Below are positions 26,587 through 35,919 of a stretch of 64,000 nucleotides of DNA, in pieces. The notes below the pieces were generated by a model that was not told the DNA's origin, made no database searches, and was given only the letters and a program-made list of their open reading frames with translations. The position numbers were made by a program, and so were the translations under genes. The stretch is taken from NCBI GenBank assembly GCA_902519255.1, contig CABYIV010000001.1, forward strand, positions 359,164 through 423,163. Reading direction: 5' to 3'. The DNA is from an uncultured Pelagibacteraceae bacterium. Its GTDB lineage: Bacteria > Pseudomonadota > Alphaproteobacteria > Pelagibacterales > Pelagibacteraceae. Within the stretch, counting starts at the first letter, position 1; the number at the start of each line of letters is the position of its first letter.

Positions 26587-27690
26587 AGTATAAAAAAAAC
26601 ATCATTAAATAATCTTCACATCAAGTATGGAGCAAAGCTTGTTGAGTTTGCTGGATATCAAATGCCAATTCAATATAAGGATGGAATTATACAAGAGCAT
26701 AAATACACACGTTCACATTCTGGAATTTTTGATGTTTCTCATATGGGTCAATTGTTTATTTCAGGTGGAGATAACCTGACAAATGATCTTGAGAAGATTT
26801 TTCCTGCAGATCTAAAAAAATTGAAAACTAATCAAAGCAAGTATTCATTTTTAATGAATAACAAAGGAGGTATCCAGGACGATCTCATAATTACTAAAAC
26901 CTCTGATGGATTTTTAATAATATTGAATGCTGCATGTAAGTATAATGATTATGAAGTAATAAAAGCTAAACTTGATAATCAATATAAATTAAATCTTGAC
27001 GAGTCATTGTCATTAATTGCATTACAGGGCCCCGAAGCAAAAAATGTTTTAAATAAAGTTATACCTGGTTGTAACAGTCTAAAATTTATGAACGGAAACA
27101 ACTATGTCTATAACAATAAAAAAGTATACATAACTAGATCAGGATATACTGGTGAGGATGGATTTGAAATTTCTATAAAACATAGTGATGCTGAAACTTT
27201 TGTAGAAAGTTTGATAGAAAATGGATCTAAATTAATTGGTTTAGGAGCAAGAGATACATTAAGAATGGAAGCTGGACTATGTTTATATGGAAATGATTTA
27301 GACAACGATACGAGTCCAATCGAAGCTAATTTAAAATGGGCAATACCCAAAAGTAGGATTGAGACTGAATTTGTTGGATCAGAAGTTTTAAAAAACCAAT
27401 TTCAAAGTGGAGTAAAAAAATTAAGAGTTGGCATAAAACCAGACAGCAAAGTAATTGCTAGAGGAAATACTAAAATTTATAATGATAAAAACCAAGAAAT
27501 TGGGAAGGTAACAAGTGGTACATTTGGACCAAGTGTAGAACATCCAATAGCAATGGGGTATGTCGATAATAGTTATTCAACTGTAAATACAAAAATATTT
27601 CTTGAAGTTAGAGGCAAAAAAATTCCTGCAAATATTTGTAACTTACCGTTTTATAAAAAAAATTACGTAAAAGGGGAAATTAATGTCTGA
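26584..27690 (+). CDS. gcvT: Glycine cleavage system T protein (aminomethyltransferase)
   Basis: The 368-residue protein has standard GcvT length and motifs: [24 protein letters not shown] with the folate-site aspartate region, [13 protein letters not shown] and [21 protein letters not shown]. It transfers the methylene group from the H-protein aminomethyl arm to tetrahydrofolate and releases ammonia. The start codon lies at the very end of the glycine riboswitch, so expression should respond to glycine. It overlaps gcvH by 8 bases. The lpd (L-protein) gene is not in this window. Confidence 0.98.
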   Translation: MSIKKTSLNNLHIKYGAKLVEFAGYQMPIQYKDGIIQEHKYTRSHSGIFDVSHMGQLFISGGDNLTNDLEKIFPADLKKLKTNQSKYSFLMNNKGGIQDDLIITKTSDGFLIILNAACKYNDYEVIKAKLDNQYKLNLDESLSLIALQGPEAKNVLNKVIPGCNSLKFMNGNNYVYNNKKVYITRSGYTGEDGFEISIKHSDAETFVESLIENGSKLIGLGARDTLRMEAGLCLYGNDLDNDTSPIEANLKWAIPKSRIETEFVGSEVLKNQFQSGVKKLRVGIKPDSKVIARGNTKIYNDKNQEIGKVTSGTFGPSVEHPIAMGYVDNSYSTVNTKIFLEVRGKKIPANICNLPFYKKNYVKGEINV

Positions 27691-28063
27691 AGTTAAATAT
27701 TCAAAAGAACATGAGTGGATTAAACTAAATGGAGAAGAAGCTACGATTGGAATAACTAAACATGCAACAGAAATGCTTGGGGATATAGTATTTGCTGAAC
27801 TCCCAGAGAAAGGTTCAAATGTTGATAAAGATGGAACTGCTGGAGTGGTTGAGTCAACGAAAGCTGCTAGCGATGTTTACACTCCTGTTAGTGGAGAAGT
27901 TATAGATACAAATCAAATGATAGTTGATGATCCATCAAAAATAAATGAAGACCCAGAAGAGTCTGCATGGTTTTTTAAACTTAAAATAAAAGACAAATCT
28001 GAAATGGATAGTCTTATGAGTAAAGAAGAATATGAAAAATTTGCAAAGGAGACATCAGCATAA
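27683..28063 (+). CDS. gcvH: Glycine cleavage system H protein (lipoyl carrier)
   Basis: The 126-residue protein carries the lipoyl attachment lysine K60 in [19 protein letters not shown], in a well-conserved H-protein context starting [21 protein letters not shown]. It shuttles the aminomethyl and reducing groups between P, T and L proteins. A Shine-Dalgarno-like AAAGGGGAAA lies before the start. It overlaps gcvT by 8 bases, and its last base is the first base of the gcvP start codon. Confidence 0.98.
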   Translation: MSEVKYSKEHEWIKLNGEEATIGITKHATEMLGDIVFAELPEKGSNVDKDGTAGVVESTKAASDVYTPVSGEVIDTNQMIVDDPSKINEDPEESAWFFKLKIKDKSEMDSLMSKEEYEKFAKETSA

Positions 28064-30933
28064 TGTTACCAAATTCAGAAAAAGATTTTATAAAAAGACA
28101 CATTGGACCTTCTAAAGAAGACCAATCAAAAATGTTGAAAGAACTAAATTATCAATCACTAGATGATTTAATGAATAACACTGTTCCAGAAAAAATAATG
28201 TTTAAAGGTGAGCTTAATATCGGTGAGTCTAATTCAGAATATGAGGCATTAAGAAAATTAAGAGTAATTTCAAAAAAAAATCATGTTTACTCAAATTTTA
28301 TTGGAATGGGTTATTATGGAACTTATACGCCGTATGTCATTTTAAGAAATATTTTAGAAAATCCTGGTTGGTACACATCATATACACCTTATCAGCCTGA
28401 AGTAGCTCAAGGAAGACTTGAGATGTTATTAAACTTTCAACAAATGATTGTTGATTTTACAGGAATGGATATCGCTAATGCTTCTTTATTGGATGAAGGT
28501 ACAGCAGCAGCAGAAGCCATGGGTCTTAGTCATAGATTAAATAAAAAAGATAGTAATTTAGTTTTTGTATCTGAGGATTGCCATCCTCAAACAATAAATG
28601 TAATTCAAACTAGAGCTGAACCAATGGGTTTAAAAGTTTTAGTTGGAAAAGAAGATGAAGTTTTAGACCAATTAAAAGAAGATCTAGTTTGTGGAATTTT
28701 ACAATATCCTGGAACTTTAGGAGATATTAAAGACCCAAGTGAAGCAATTAGCAAAATTCATAAAAAAAATGGTAAGGCTGTATTAGCATGTGATTTATTA
28801 GCTTTAGCAAAATTAAAAACACCAAGAGAACTTGGTGCTGATATAGCAGTAGGAAGCTCTCAGCGATTTGGAATACCAATGGGGTATGGAGGTCCACATG
28901 CTGCATTTTTTGCAACTAAGGACGAGTATAAGAGATCGATGCCTGGTAGAATTGTTGGTGTGTCAGTTGATAGACATGGTAACAAGGCATACAGATTATC
29001 TTTACAAACTAGAGAGCAACACATCAGAAGAGATAAGGCAACAAGCAATATTTGTACTGCACAAGCTTTATTAGCAATTGTTTCAGCAGCATATGCTATT
29101 TATCATGGTCCAGATGGAATTAAAAATATTTCTGAAAGAGTTTCTCAATTAGCAAAAAGTTTTGCTGACAAAATAAAACAGTCAGGTTATGAAATTTATT
29201 CTGATTATTTTTTTGATACTGTTACAATTATTACCAAAGAAAAGACTGATCAAATTTATAAAAATGCTCTAAATCAGAGAGTAAATATACGAAAAATAAA
29301 TTCTGAAATGCTTGCTGTCTCTTTCGATGAAAGAAAAAACGTTTATAGAGTAAATCAATTATTAAAAATTTTTAATGCTGCAGAATCAATAAAAAAAGAG
29401 GATCCTTCAGTTAAATTACCTAATTTACCAAAAAATTTATTAAGAACTTCAAAATATTTAGAGCATCCAATTTTTAACTTATATCATTCAGAAACTGAAA
29501 TGCTTAGATATCTTAAAAAGCTAGAGGATAAGGATATAGCATTGAATAGAACTATGATAGCACTTGGTTCGTGCACAATGAAGTTAAATGCTGCTGCTGA
29601 AATGATCCCGATTTCTTGGAAAGAATTTGCAGAACCTCATCCTTTTGTTCCAGTTGAACAAATGGAAGGTTTTAGAGATTTGTTTACTGATTTAAAAAAT
29701 TGGTTGAGATCTATAACAGGTTTTTCTGGTGTTTCTCTACAACCTAATGCAGGCGCTCAAGGAGAATATGCAGGTCTAATGGTTATAAGAAAGTACCACT
29801 TAGATAGAGATGAAGCTCATCGTAACATATGTTTAATTCCAAGTTCGGCACATGGTACAAATCCAGCAAGCGCACAAATGGTTGGAATGAAAGTGGTTGT
29901 TGTTAATTGTGATAAAGAGGGAAATGTAGATTTCGATGATTTAAGGAAAAAAGTAGAGCAACATTCAGAAAATCTCGCAGCTTTAATGGTAACTTACCCA
30001 TCTACCCATGGAGTATTTGAGGAAAAAATAACTGATATTTGTGAGTTAGTTCACAAACATGGTGGACAGGTCTATATGGATGGAGCAAATTTAAATGCCC
30101 TTGTTGGAGTTGCAAAGCCTGGAAATTTTGGTCCAGATGTTTGTCATATTAATCTGCATAAAACATTTTGTATCCCCCACGGTGGTGGTGGACCTGGAAT
30201 GGGACCTATAGCTTGTAAAAAACATTTACAAGTTTATCTGCCTAATCATCCAGTAATAAAAGATTGCGGACCAACAAGTGGAATTGGAGCAGTATCAGCA
30301 GCTCCTTGGGGTAGCTCAAGTATTCTATCAATCTCTTGGATGTATATTAAAATGATGGGATCAGCAGGATTAAAGCTTGCTACTCAAGTTGCAATTTTAA
30401 ACGCAAATTATATTGCTCACAGACTAAAAGATCACTTTCCGATTTTGTACAAAGGTGCAAATGGCAATGTTGCACATGAGTGCATAATTGATATTAGAAA
30501 TATTAAATCTGAAACAGGGGTAACAGAAGAAGATATTGCTAAAAGAATGATAGATTTTGGATTTCACGCACCAACTATGTCATGGCCTGTTGCTGGCACT
30601 ATGATGATAGAGCCAACCGAAAGTGAAGGGTTATCAGAAATAGACAGATTTTGTGACACTTTAATTAAGATTAAAGAAGAAATTGAAAAAATTAAATCAG
30701 GTGAATTTGATAAAATTGATAATCCAATTAAAAATGCTCCTCACACTGATACTGAATTATCATCAGATGTATGGGAACATAAATATTCAAGACAAGAAGC
30801 AGCATATCCTGCAAGTTTTCTAAAACAAAATAAATTTTGGCCTCCAGTTGCCCGGGTAGATAATGTTTATGGAGATAAAAATATTTTCTGCACATGTCCA
30901 AGCATGGATGAGTTTAAAGAAGACGCAGCATAG
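28063..30933 (+). CDS. gcvP: Glycine dehydrogenase (decarboxylating), P protein, single-chain form
   Basis: The 956-residue protein is the fused P protein (both halves in one chain) rather than the split gcvPA/gcvPB form. The PLP lysine is K700 in HINLHKTFCIPHGGGGPG, and the N-terminal half shows FIGMGYYGTYTPYVILRNILENPGWY. It decarboxylates glycine and loads the aminomethyl group on GcvH. In an organism of this type the system makes one-carbon units and, run backwards or with GlyA, balances glycine and serine. It is the last gene under the riboswitch; the FAD oxidase 5 bases on may share read-through. Confidence 0.98.
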   Translation: MLPNSEKDFIKRHIGPSKEDQSKMLKELNYQSLDDLMNNTVPEKIMFKGELNIGESNSEYEALRKLRVISKKNHVYSNFIGMGYYGTYTPYVILRNILENPGWYTSYTPYQPEVAQGRLEMLLNFQQMIVDFTGMDIANASLLDEGTAAAEAMGLSHRLNKKDSNLVFVSEDCHPQTINVIQTRAEPMGLKVLVGKEDEVLDQLKEDLVCGILQYPGTLGDIKDPSEAISKIHKKNGKAVLACDLLALAKLKTPRELGADIAVGSSQRFGIPMGYGGPHAAFFATKDEYKRSMPGRIVGVSVDRHGNKAYRLSLQTREQHIRRDKATSNICTAQALLAIVSAAYAIYHGPDGIKNISERVSQLAKSFADKIKQSGYEIYSDYFFDTVTIITKEKTDQIYKNALNQRVNIRKINSEMLAVSFDERKNVYRVNQLLKIFNAAESIKKEDPSVKLPNLPKNLLRTSKYLEHPIFNLYHSETEMLRYLKKLEDKDIALNRTMIALGSCTMKLNAAAEMIPISWKEFAEPHPFVPVEQMEGFRDLFTDLKNWLRSITGFSGVSLQPNAGAQGEYAGLMVIRKYHLDRDEAHRNICLIPSSAHGTNPASAQMVGMKVVVVNCDKEGNVDFDDLRKKVEQHSENLAALMVTYPSTHGVFEEKITDICELVHKHGGQVYMDGANLNALVGVAKPGNFGPDVCHINLHKTFCIPHGGGGPGMGPIACKKHLQVYLPNHPVIKDCGPTSGIGAVSAAPWGSSSILSISWMYIKMMGSAGLKLATQVAILNANYIAHRLKDHFPILYKGANGNVAHECIIDIRNIKSETGVTEEDIAKRMIDFGFHAPTMSWPVAGTMMIEPTESEGLSEIDRFCDTLIKIKEEIEKIKSGEFDKIDNPIKNAPHTDTELSSDVWEHKYSRQEAAYPASFLKQNKFWPPVARVDNVYGDKNIFCTCPSMDEFKEDAA

Positions 30934-30938
30934 CCTTA

Positions 30939-32177
30939 ATGCGAATTGCAGTAATTGGATCAGGCATTTCTGGTTTATCAGCAGCACAAAAGCTTTCTAA
31001 AAAACACCATGTTGATTTATTTGAAAGTGAGGATCATTTTGGTGGTCATTCATATACCCTAGACACATTAATTAATGGTAAAAAAGTTCCTGTAGATATT
31101 GGCTTTATTGTTTTTAATCATGAAACTTATCCAAATCTCATAAATTTTTTTAATGAATTAAAAATTGAAATTGAAAAAAGCGATATGTCATTTTCTGTTT
31201 CTGTAAAAGACACAAATTATGAATATTGTGGCAGAGGCTTAAACGGAATTTTTGCAAATAAAACTAATCTTTTTAATTTAAAATTTTTAAAAATGTTTTT
31301 TGATATTATAAATTTCTACAAAAAGTGTGATCAAATTAAAAGTTTAAATGACGAGATTACTCTTGGTGAATTTCTTGAAAAAAATAAATGGTCAAAAAAT
31401 TTTATTAATTTTCATCTAATCCCAATGGTTTCTGCTATCTGGTCTATGCCACCAGTAGAAGCAAATCAAATGCCAATTAAATTTTTCTTAAAATTTTTTC
31501 AAAATCATGGACTTTTTAAATTAAAAAATAGACCACAATGGTACACAGTCACCAACAGAAGTAGAACTTATGTAGAGAAAGTATTAACTCAAATAAGTGG
31601 AGAATATTTTAAAAATTACAAAATTAATTCGATAAAAAGAAATAAAATTGGTGTTCAAGTATATTATGGTGCTAGCAATGAATTTTTTGATTATGATAAA
31701 GTTGTTATTGCTACTCATGCAGATGATGCATTGAAAATTTTGAGCGAGCCGACTGATGATGAAAAAAAAATACTTTCAAATTTTAAATATAAATCTAATC
31801 TAGCAGTAATACATACCGATGATGTATGTATGCCAAATAATAAAAAAGTTTGGTCTTCATGGAATTCCTCAGTTGATAAGTTAGATATTAGCAAAACATC
31901 GCTTACTTATTGGCTTAACTTATTGCAAAACTTGAAAACAGAAAAAAATATTTTCTTAACTTTAAATCCTTTTTTTGAAATAGATCAAAAAAAAGTCCTA
32001 CAAAAAGTTACTTTTACCCACCCTTATTTTGATCAAGAAGCTTTGAATAATCAAAAATTATTAAAAGAAATACAAAATAAAAGAAATGTATTGTTTTGTG
32101 GAAGTTATTTTGGTTACGGTTTTCATGAAGATGGAATAAAATCATCCATTAATATGATTGAAAACCTAAATGATTAA
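30939..32177 (+). CDS. FAD-dependent amine-oxidase-like protein (lipid-desaturase/UfaD-like candidate)
   Basis: The 412-residue protein has the dinucleotide motif GSGISGLSAAQKL (residues 7-19), ESEDHFGGHSYT, VDIGFIVFN and a C-terminal FCGSYFGYGFHEDGIKSS, the usual marks of the flavin amine oxidase/NAD(P)-binding proteins that occur with DUF1365 and Cfa-like genes in alphaproteobacteria. In Rhodobacter the fatty-acid desaturase UfaD of furan fatty acid synthesis acts beside such a methyltransferase; similarity to UfaD is my inference from cluster layout. It follows gcvP by 5 bases and overlaps DUF1365 by 8. Confidence 0.8.
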   Translation: MRIAVIGSGISGLSAAQKLSKKHHVDLFESEDHFGGHSYTLDTLINGKKVPVDIGFIVFNHETYPNLINFFNELKIEIEKSDMSFSVSVKDTNYEYCGRGLNGIFANKTNLFNLKFLKMFFDIINFYKKCDQIKSLNDEITLGEFLEKNKWSKNFINFHLIPMVSAIWSMPPVEANQMPIKFFLKFFQNHGLFKLKNRPQWYTVTNRSRTYVEKVLTQISGEYFKNYKINSIKRNKIGVQVYYGASNEFFDYDKVVIATHADDALKILSEPTDDEKKILSNFKYKSNLAVIHTDDVCMPNNKKVWSSWNSSVDKLDISKTSLTYWLNLLQNLKTEKNIFLTLNPFFEIDQKKVLQKVTFTHPYFDQEALNNQKLLKEIQNKRNVLFCGSYFGYGFHEDGIKSSINMIENLND

Positions 32178-32937
32178 AAATTCCAATATTTACGAAGGTA
32201 AAGTAATTCATAAAAGATTTAAGCCAAAATATCACTTTTTTAAATACAACGTTTTTTCACTCTTTTTAGATCTTGATGAAATTAATTTGATACAAAAAAA
32301 AATTAAAATTTTTTCTAACAATAGTTTTAACATTTTAAGTTTTTATGACAAAGATCACGGACCTAGAGACGGTAGTGATTTAAAAGCCTGGGTAATAGAA
32401 AATTTAAAATCAAACAACATTCAATTTGAAAATATAAAGGTAAAATTACTTTGTTATCCTAGAATATTTGGTTACGTGTTTAATCCATTAAGTATTTTTT
32501 TCGTTTATGATAATCATTCAAAAATTATAGCTATATTGTATGAGGTTAAAAATACATTTGGTGAGCAACATACTTATATATTTAAAGTCAACGACGAAAA
32601 AATAATTACAAATAGCTGTGAGAAGAAGTTTTTCGTTTCACCATTTATTGAAATGAAAAGCAAATATAATTTTAGAATCCTTAAACCTGAAAAAATGTTA
32701 TCCGTAATAATTGATCAAAGTGATAAGGAGGGAAAATTATTATATGCTTCACAAGATGGGGTTGCAAAAGAAATTAACAATAAAAATATCCTTATATCTT
32801 ATATTTCTCACCCTTTAATGACCTTTAAAGTTATTGCCGCAATCCATTTTGAAGCATTAAAATTATGGTTAAAGGGAGTTAAGTTAGTCAAAAAAAATAT
32901 AAAAATAAAAAATAATATTACGTTTGAAAAAAAATGA
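32170..32937 (+). CDS. DUF1365-family protein
   Basis: The 255-residue protein begins SNIYEGKVIHKRFKPKYHFFKYNVFSLFLDLDEI and contains YDKDHGPRDGSDL and CYPRIFGYVFNPLSIFFVYD, the characteristic DUF1365 stretches. The family has no settled biochemical function but is nearly always encoded between a flavin amine oxidase and a Cfa-like methyltransferase, as here. Overlaps of 8 bases upstream and 4 downstream tie it into the operon. A role in modifying membrane fatty acids is inferred from that constant company. Confidence 0.88.
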   Translation: MIKNSNIYEGKVIHKRFKPKYHFFKYNVFSLFLDLDEINLIQKKIKIFSNNSFNILSFYDKDHGPRDGSDLKAWVIENLKSNNIQFENIKVKLLCYPRIFGYVFNPLSIFFVYDNHSKIIAILYEVKNTFGEQHTYIFKVNDEKIITNSCEKKFFVSPFIEMKSKYNFRILKPEKMLSVIIDQSDKEGKLLYASQDGVAKEINNKNILISYISHPLMTFKVIAAIHFEALKLWLKGVKLVKKNIKIKNNITFEKK

Positions 32938-34115
32938 ATTTTAATCTTTTGTCAGATAAAATCGTATTTAATTCTCTCAAACTAATAAAGCATGGATTTC
33001 TTGAAATTCAAAATCATGACAGCAAAATATATAAGTTTGGTAATGAGAGTGAATTATTAAGAGCAAAGATTAAAATTAACAAACCTGGTTTAACACTTCA
33101 AATAATAAAATCGGGAAGTGTAGGACTTGCAGAAGCGTATATGCGAAATGAATTTGAAACAGATAATCTAACTAATCTAATAGAAATAACAGCTAAAAAT
33201 ATAAAACTTGTTTATAAATTTTCAGGTATCTTTGATATATCAATGATTAATAAACTAAAGAGTATTTTCATAAAAAATAACAAGAGCAGAAGTAAGAAAA
33301 ATATTTCAAAGCATTATGATTTAGGAAATGATTTCTTTTCATTATGGTTAGATCCTTCACTTACTTATTCAAGTGCAATTTTTGAAAAACAAAAAGATGA
33401 TTTATTTTCTGCTCAACTAAATAAATATAAAAAGCTTACAGAATTAATAAAGCCAAACGTAGGAAATAAAATCTTAGAAATTGGCTGTGGCTGGGGTGGC
33501 TTTGCTGAATATGTGGGTAAAAATTATGATGTAAAATTAGATTGTATAACAATTTCTAAAGAGCAATTTGAATTTTCAAAAAAAAGAATATTTGAAAATG
33601 GATTGAATGAAAAAGTGAATATATTTTTGAAAGATTATAGAGATGTAAAAGACAAATATAATTCCATCGCATCAATAGAAATGATAGAAGCTGTCGGTCA
33701 AAATTATTTAGTCAATTATTTTAAAAGTATTAAAAAAAATTTAACCGAGAATGGAAAAGCTGCTATACAAGCCATAACAATCGATGATAGTTTGTTTGAC
33801 AGATATAAAACTAAAGAAGACTTTATACAAAAATACATATTTCCTGGAGGTTTTTTGCCATCAAAGAAAAAATTATATGATTTATCTTACAGCAACGGCT
33901 TAGAAATTGAAAAATATGAATCTTATGGTTCTCACTATTCCAGCACTTTAAAAATATGGAGAGATGAATTCCTAAAAAAATGGGAAGAGATTTCAAAACA
34001 TGGATTTGATATTAAATTTAAACGTATGTGGCATTTTTATTTGTCATATTGCGAAGCAGGATTTAAATCAAAGAACATAGATTTAATTCAATTTTCCATG
34101 CAAAATAAAATTTAA
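32934..34115 (+). CDS. Cyclopropane-fatty-acid-synthase-like SAM methyltransferase (Cfa/UfaM-like)
   Basis: The 393-residue protein has the Cfa fold: an N-terminal lipid-binding part, then ISKHYDLGNDFFSLWLDPSLTYSSAIF, the SAM motif ILEIGCGWGGFAEYVG, IEMIEAVGQNYL and QAITIDDSLFDRYK, and a C-terminal FKRMWHFYLSYCEAGF. It would methylate or cyclopropanate double bonds of membrane phospholipid chains. The neighbouring flavoprotein and DUF1365 suggest a methylated or furan fatty acid product rather than plain cyclopropane. This remains a context inference. Confidence 0.88.
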   Translation: MNFNLLSDKIVFNSLKLIKHGFLEIQNHDSKIYKFGNESELLRAKIKINKPGLTLQIIKSGSVGLAEAYMRNEFETDNLTNLIEITAKNIKLVYKFSGIFDISMINKLKSIFIKNNKSRSKKNISKHYDLGNDFFSLWLDPSLTYSSAIFEKQKDDLFSAQLNKYKKLTELIKPNVGNKILEIGCGWGGFAEYVGKNYDVKLDCITISKEQFEFSKKRIFENGLNEKVNIFLKDYRDVKDKYNSIASIEMIEAVGQNYLVNYFKSIKKNLTENGKAAIQAITIDDSLFDRYKTKEDFIQKYIFPGGFLPSKKKLYDLSYSNGLEIEKYESYGSHYSSTLKIWRDEFLKKWEEISKHGFDIKFKRMWHFYLSYCEAGFKSKNIDLIQFSMQNKI

Positions 34116-34116
34116 T

Positions 34117-34665
34117 ATGATTAACAGAAAATTTTTTAAAGTATTTTTATTGATAATTTTTACAGGATTAATTACAAGCTGTATAAATAATCAATCTATG
34201 AAACCAGAAGATTTTAAAGATCAAAAACCAAGATTAATAATTGAAGAATATTTAAGTGGTAAGGTCAAAGCTTGGGGCATACTCCAAAACAGATCAGGTA
34301 AAGTTACAAGACAATTTTCAGCAGACTTGGACGGTAAGTGGGATGGCAAACAACTTATATTAGATGAAAAATTTATTTGGAATGATGGTGAAATACAAAA
34401 TAGGCAATGGGTAATAGATAAAATTGATGAACATAATTATGAGGGAACCGCAGGCGATGTAGTTGGAAAGGCTAGGGGGTATTCGTATGGCCCAGCATTT
34501 AAATTTGAGTATGTTTTGTTAGTTCCAGTGAAAGGAAAAAATATCAAAATTACTTTTGATGATTGGATATTTATGCAAGACGAAAGAGTAGCTATCAACA
34601 GAGCTAAAATGACAAAATTTGGAATTAAAGTCGCTGAGTTGACTGTAATGTTTATTAAAGATTAA
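34117..34665 (+). CDS. DUF3833-family lipoprotein
   Basis: The 182-residue protein has a lipoprotein signal with the lipobox ending at C22 (GLITSC), so it should be lipid-anchored after export. The rest, with DFKDQKPRLIIEEYLSGKVKAWGILQNRSGKVTRQF and FIWNDGEIQNRQWVIDKID, matches the DUF3833 pattern, a small beta-barrel-like domain. The family commonly follows the Cfa-like gene in this cluster. One base separates it from the methyltransferase gene. It may act on or monitor envelope lipids; there is no known reaction. It ends 2 bases from the convergent SDR gene. Confidence 0.85.
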   Translation: MINRKFFKVFLLIIFTGLITSCINNQSMKPEDFKDQKPRLIIEEYLSGKVKAWGILQNRSGKVTRQFSADLDGKWDGKQLILDEKFIWNDGEIQNRQWVIDKIDEHNYEGTAGDVVGKARGYSYGPAFKFEYVLLVPVKGKNIKITFDDWIFMQDERVAINRAKMTKFGIKVAELTVMFIKD

Positions 34666-34667
34666 TT

Positions 34668-35426
34668 TTATTTTTTTTGTAATTTAGTTAATTTCCGTAT
34701 TAAATAAAAATATAGTCGATCAGGAATTATTTTTAAAAATTTAAGGATCAAAGTTAATTCTTTTGGATAATGTATTTCAAAATTAGAACCATTAATAAGT
34801 CCATCGTAAATTTTGTCTGCTGAGAATTCTGGAGTTTTGAGAAACGGCATCTTAAAATCATTCTTATCAGTCATTGGTGTTTTTATAAAACCTGGAGAAA
34901 CTAAACAAACCCTCACACCATATCTTCCAAAATCAAAATGTAGACTTTCAGCAAGATTACTTAAAGCTGCTTTGGATGGTCCATAGCCACTTGAATTAGG
35001 TAGGCCTTTGTATCCTGCAATCGAAGATACTATGGTAATAATACCTTTTCCTCTTTTTCGAAAATGAGTTTCAACTGCTTTTATACAATTTAATGTGCCA
35101 AAAAAGTTTACTTTAAATACATTTTCAATTTGTTCTACATCAATTTCTCTTTCTTTTTTTGGATCCCAGGTACCTGTAGAAAAAAAACAAATTTCAATAT
35201 CCCCAAATTCCTTTTTTATATTTTCAAAAACAGACTTACACTTTTCCTTATCATTTACATCAAGAGGAAAAGATTTAATATTTTGATGCTTATCTTCAAT
35301 TTCTTTTAATAAATTTTCTCTTCTTGCAGAAATAACAACTGTCCATCCATTATTAGCAAATTTTAATGCAAGTGCTTTGCCAATTCCTGTACTTCCGCCG
35401 GTGATCCAAATTACTTTTTTATTCAT
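34668..35426 (-). CDS. Short-chain dehydrogenase/reductase
   Basis: The 252-residue protein is a classical SDR: cofactor motif ITGGSTGIGKALA (about residues 7-19), catalytic serine in TIVSSIAGYKG, the Y-x3-K pair in SSGYGPSKAAL and SPGFIKTPMTD. An arginine pair after the first strand (ARREN) suggests NADP. A C-terminal hydrophobic tail (LTLILKFLKIIPDRLYFYLI) may touch the membrane, which suits a lipid-related substrate. It faces the lipid cluster and starts 24 bases from tspO, read divergently. Confidence 0.88.
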   Translation of the reverse strand: MNKKVIWITGGSTGIGKALALKFANNGWTVVISARRENLLKEIEDKHQNIKSFPLDVNDKEKCKSVFENIKKEFGDIEICFFSTGTWDPKKEREIDVEQIENVFKVNFFGTLNCIKAVETHFRKRGKGIITIVSSIAGYKGLPNSSGYGPSKAALSNLAESLHFDFGRYGVRVCLVSPGFIKTPMTDKNDFKMPFLKTPEFSADKIYDGLINGSNFEIHYPKELTLILKFLKIIPDRLYFYLIRKLTKLQKK

Positions 35427-35450
35427 ATTTAACTGCTGTATAGTACTTAA

Positions 35451-35918
35451 ATGATAAAAAATAAAATTTTATCTTTTATTCTCTTTGCAATTACTACGTT
35501 TTCAGCTTCATTTATTGGAGGTTTGGTTACTATAAATTTTAAAGAACCTTGGTATTCAAATTTATCTAAACCTCAATACAATCCACCAGATTGGATATTT
35601 GGGCCAGTATGGACATTACTATATTTATTTATGACAATAGCCATATGGAATACGTGGCATAAAAACACAAAAAATTTAAATATTGTATTTTTATATTTCA
35701 TTCATCTTTTTTTTAATACAACTTGGAGTGTTGTTTTCTTTGGTTTCCATAATATTTCTTTAGCAATTTTAAATCTTGTTGTGTTAATTATATTTATTGT
35801 TTTATTGGTATTTAAATATAAGAATATAAGTCTATTAAGCATGTACTTGATGATTCCATATTTGTTATGGTGTTGTTTTGCATTGCTTTTAAACATAAAC
35901 ATTTTTTTGATAAACTAA
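35451..35918 (+). CDS. tspO: TspO/MBR-family tryptophan-rich membrane protein
   Basis: The 155-residue protein has five predicted helices and the TspO signature: a basic/aromatic loop KEPWYSNLSKPQYNPPDWIFGPVWTLLY and later FFNTTWSVVFFGFHN. TspO proteins bind porphyrins and sterol-like ligands and in Rhodobacter link oxygen or light to gene expression. Location beside the fatty-acid modification genes fits a photo-oxidative stress module. It starts 24 bases from the divergent SDR, so both promoters must share a tiny region or overlap coding sequence. The DAO gene follows by 1 base. Confidence 0.92.
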   Translation: MIKNKILSFILFAITTFSASFIGGLVTINFKEPWYSNLSKPQYNPPDWIFGPVWTLLYLFMTIAIWNTWHKNTKNLNIVFLYFIHLFFNTTWSVVFFGFHNISLAILNLVVLIIFIVLLVFKYKNISLLSMYLMIPYLLWCCFALLLNINIFLIN

Positions 35919-35919
35919 T

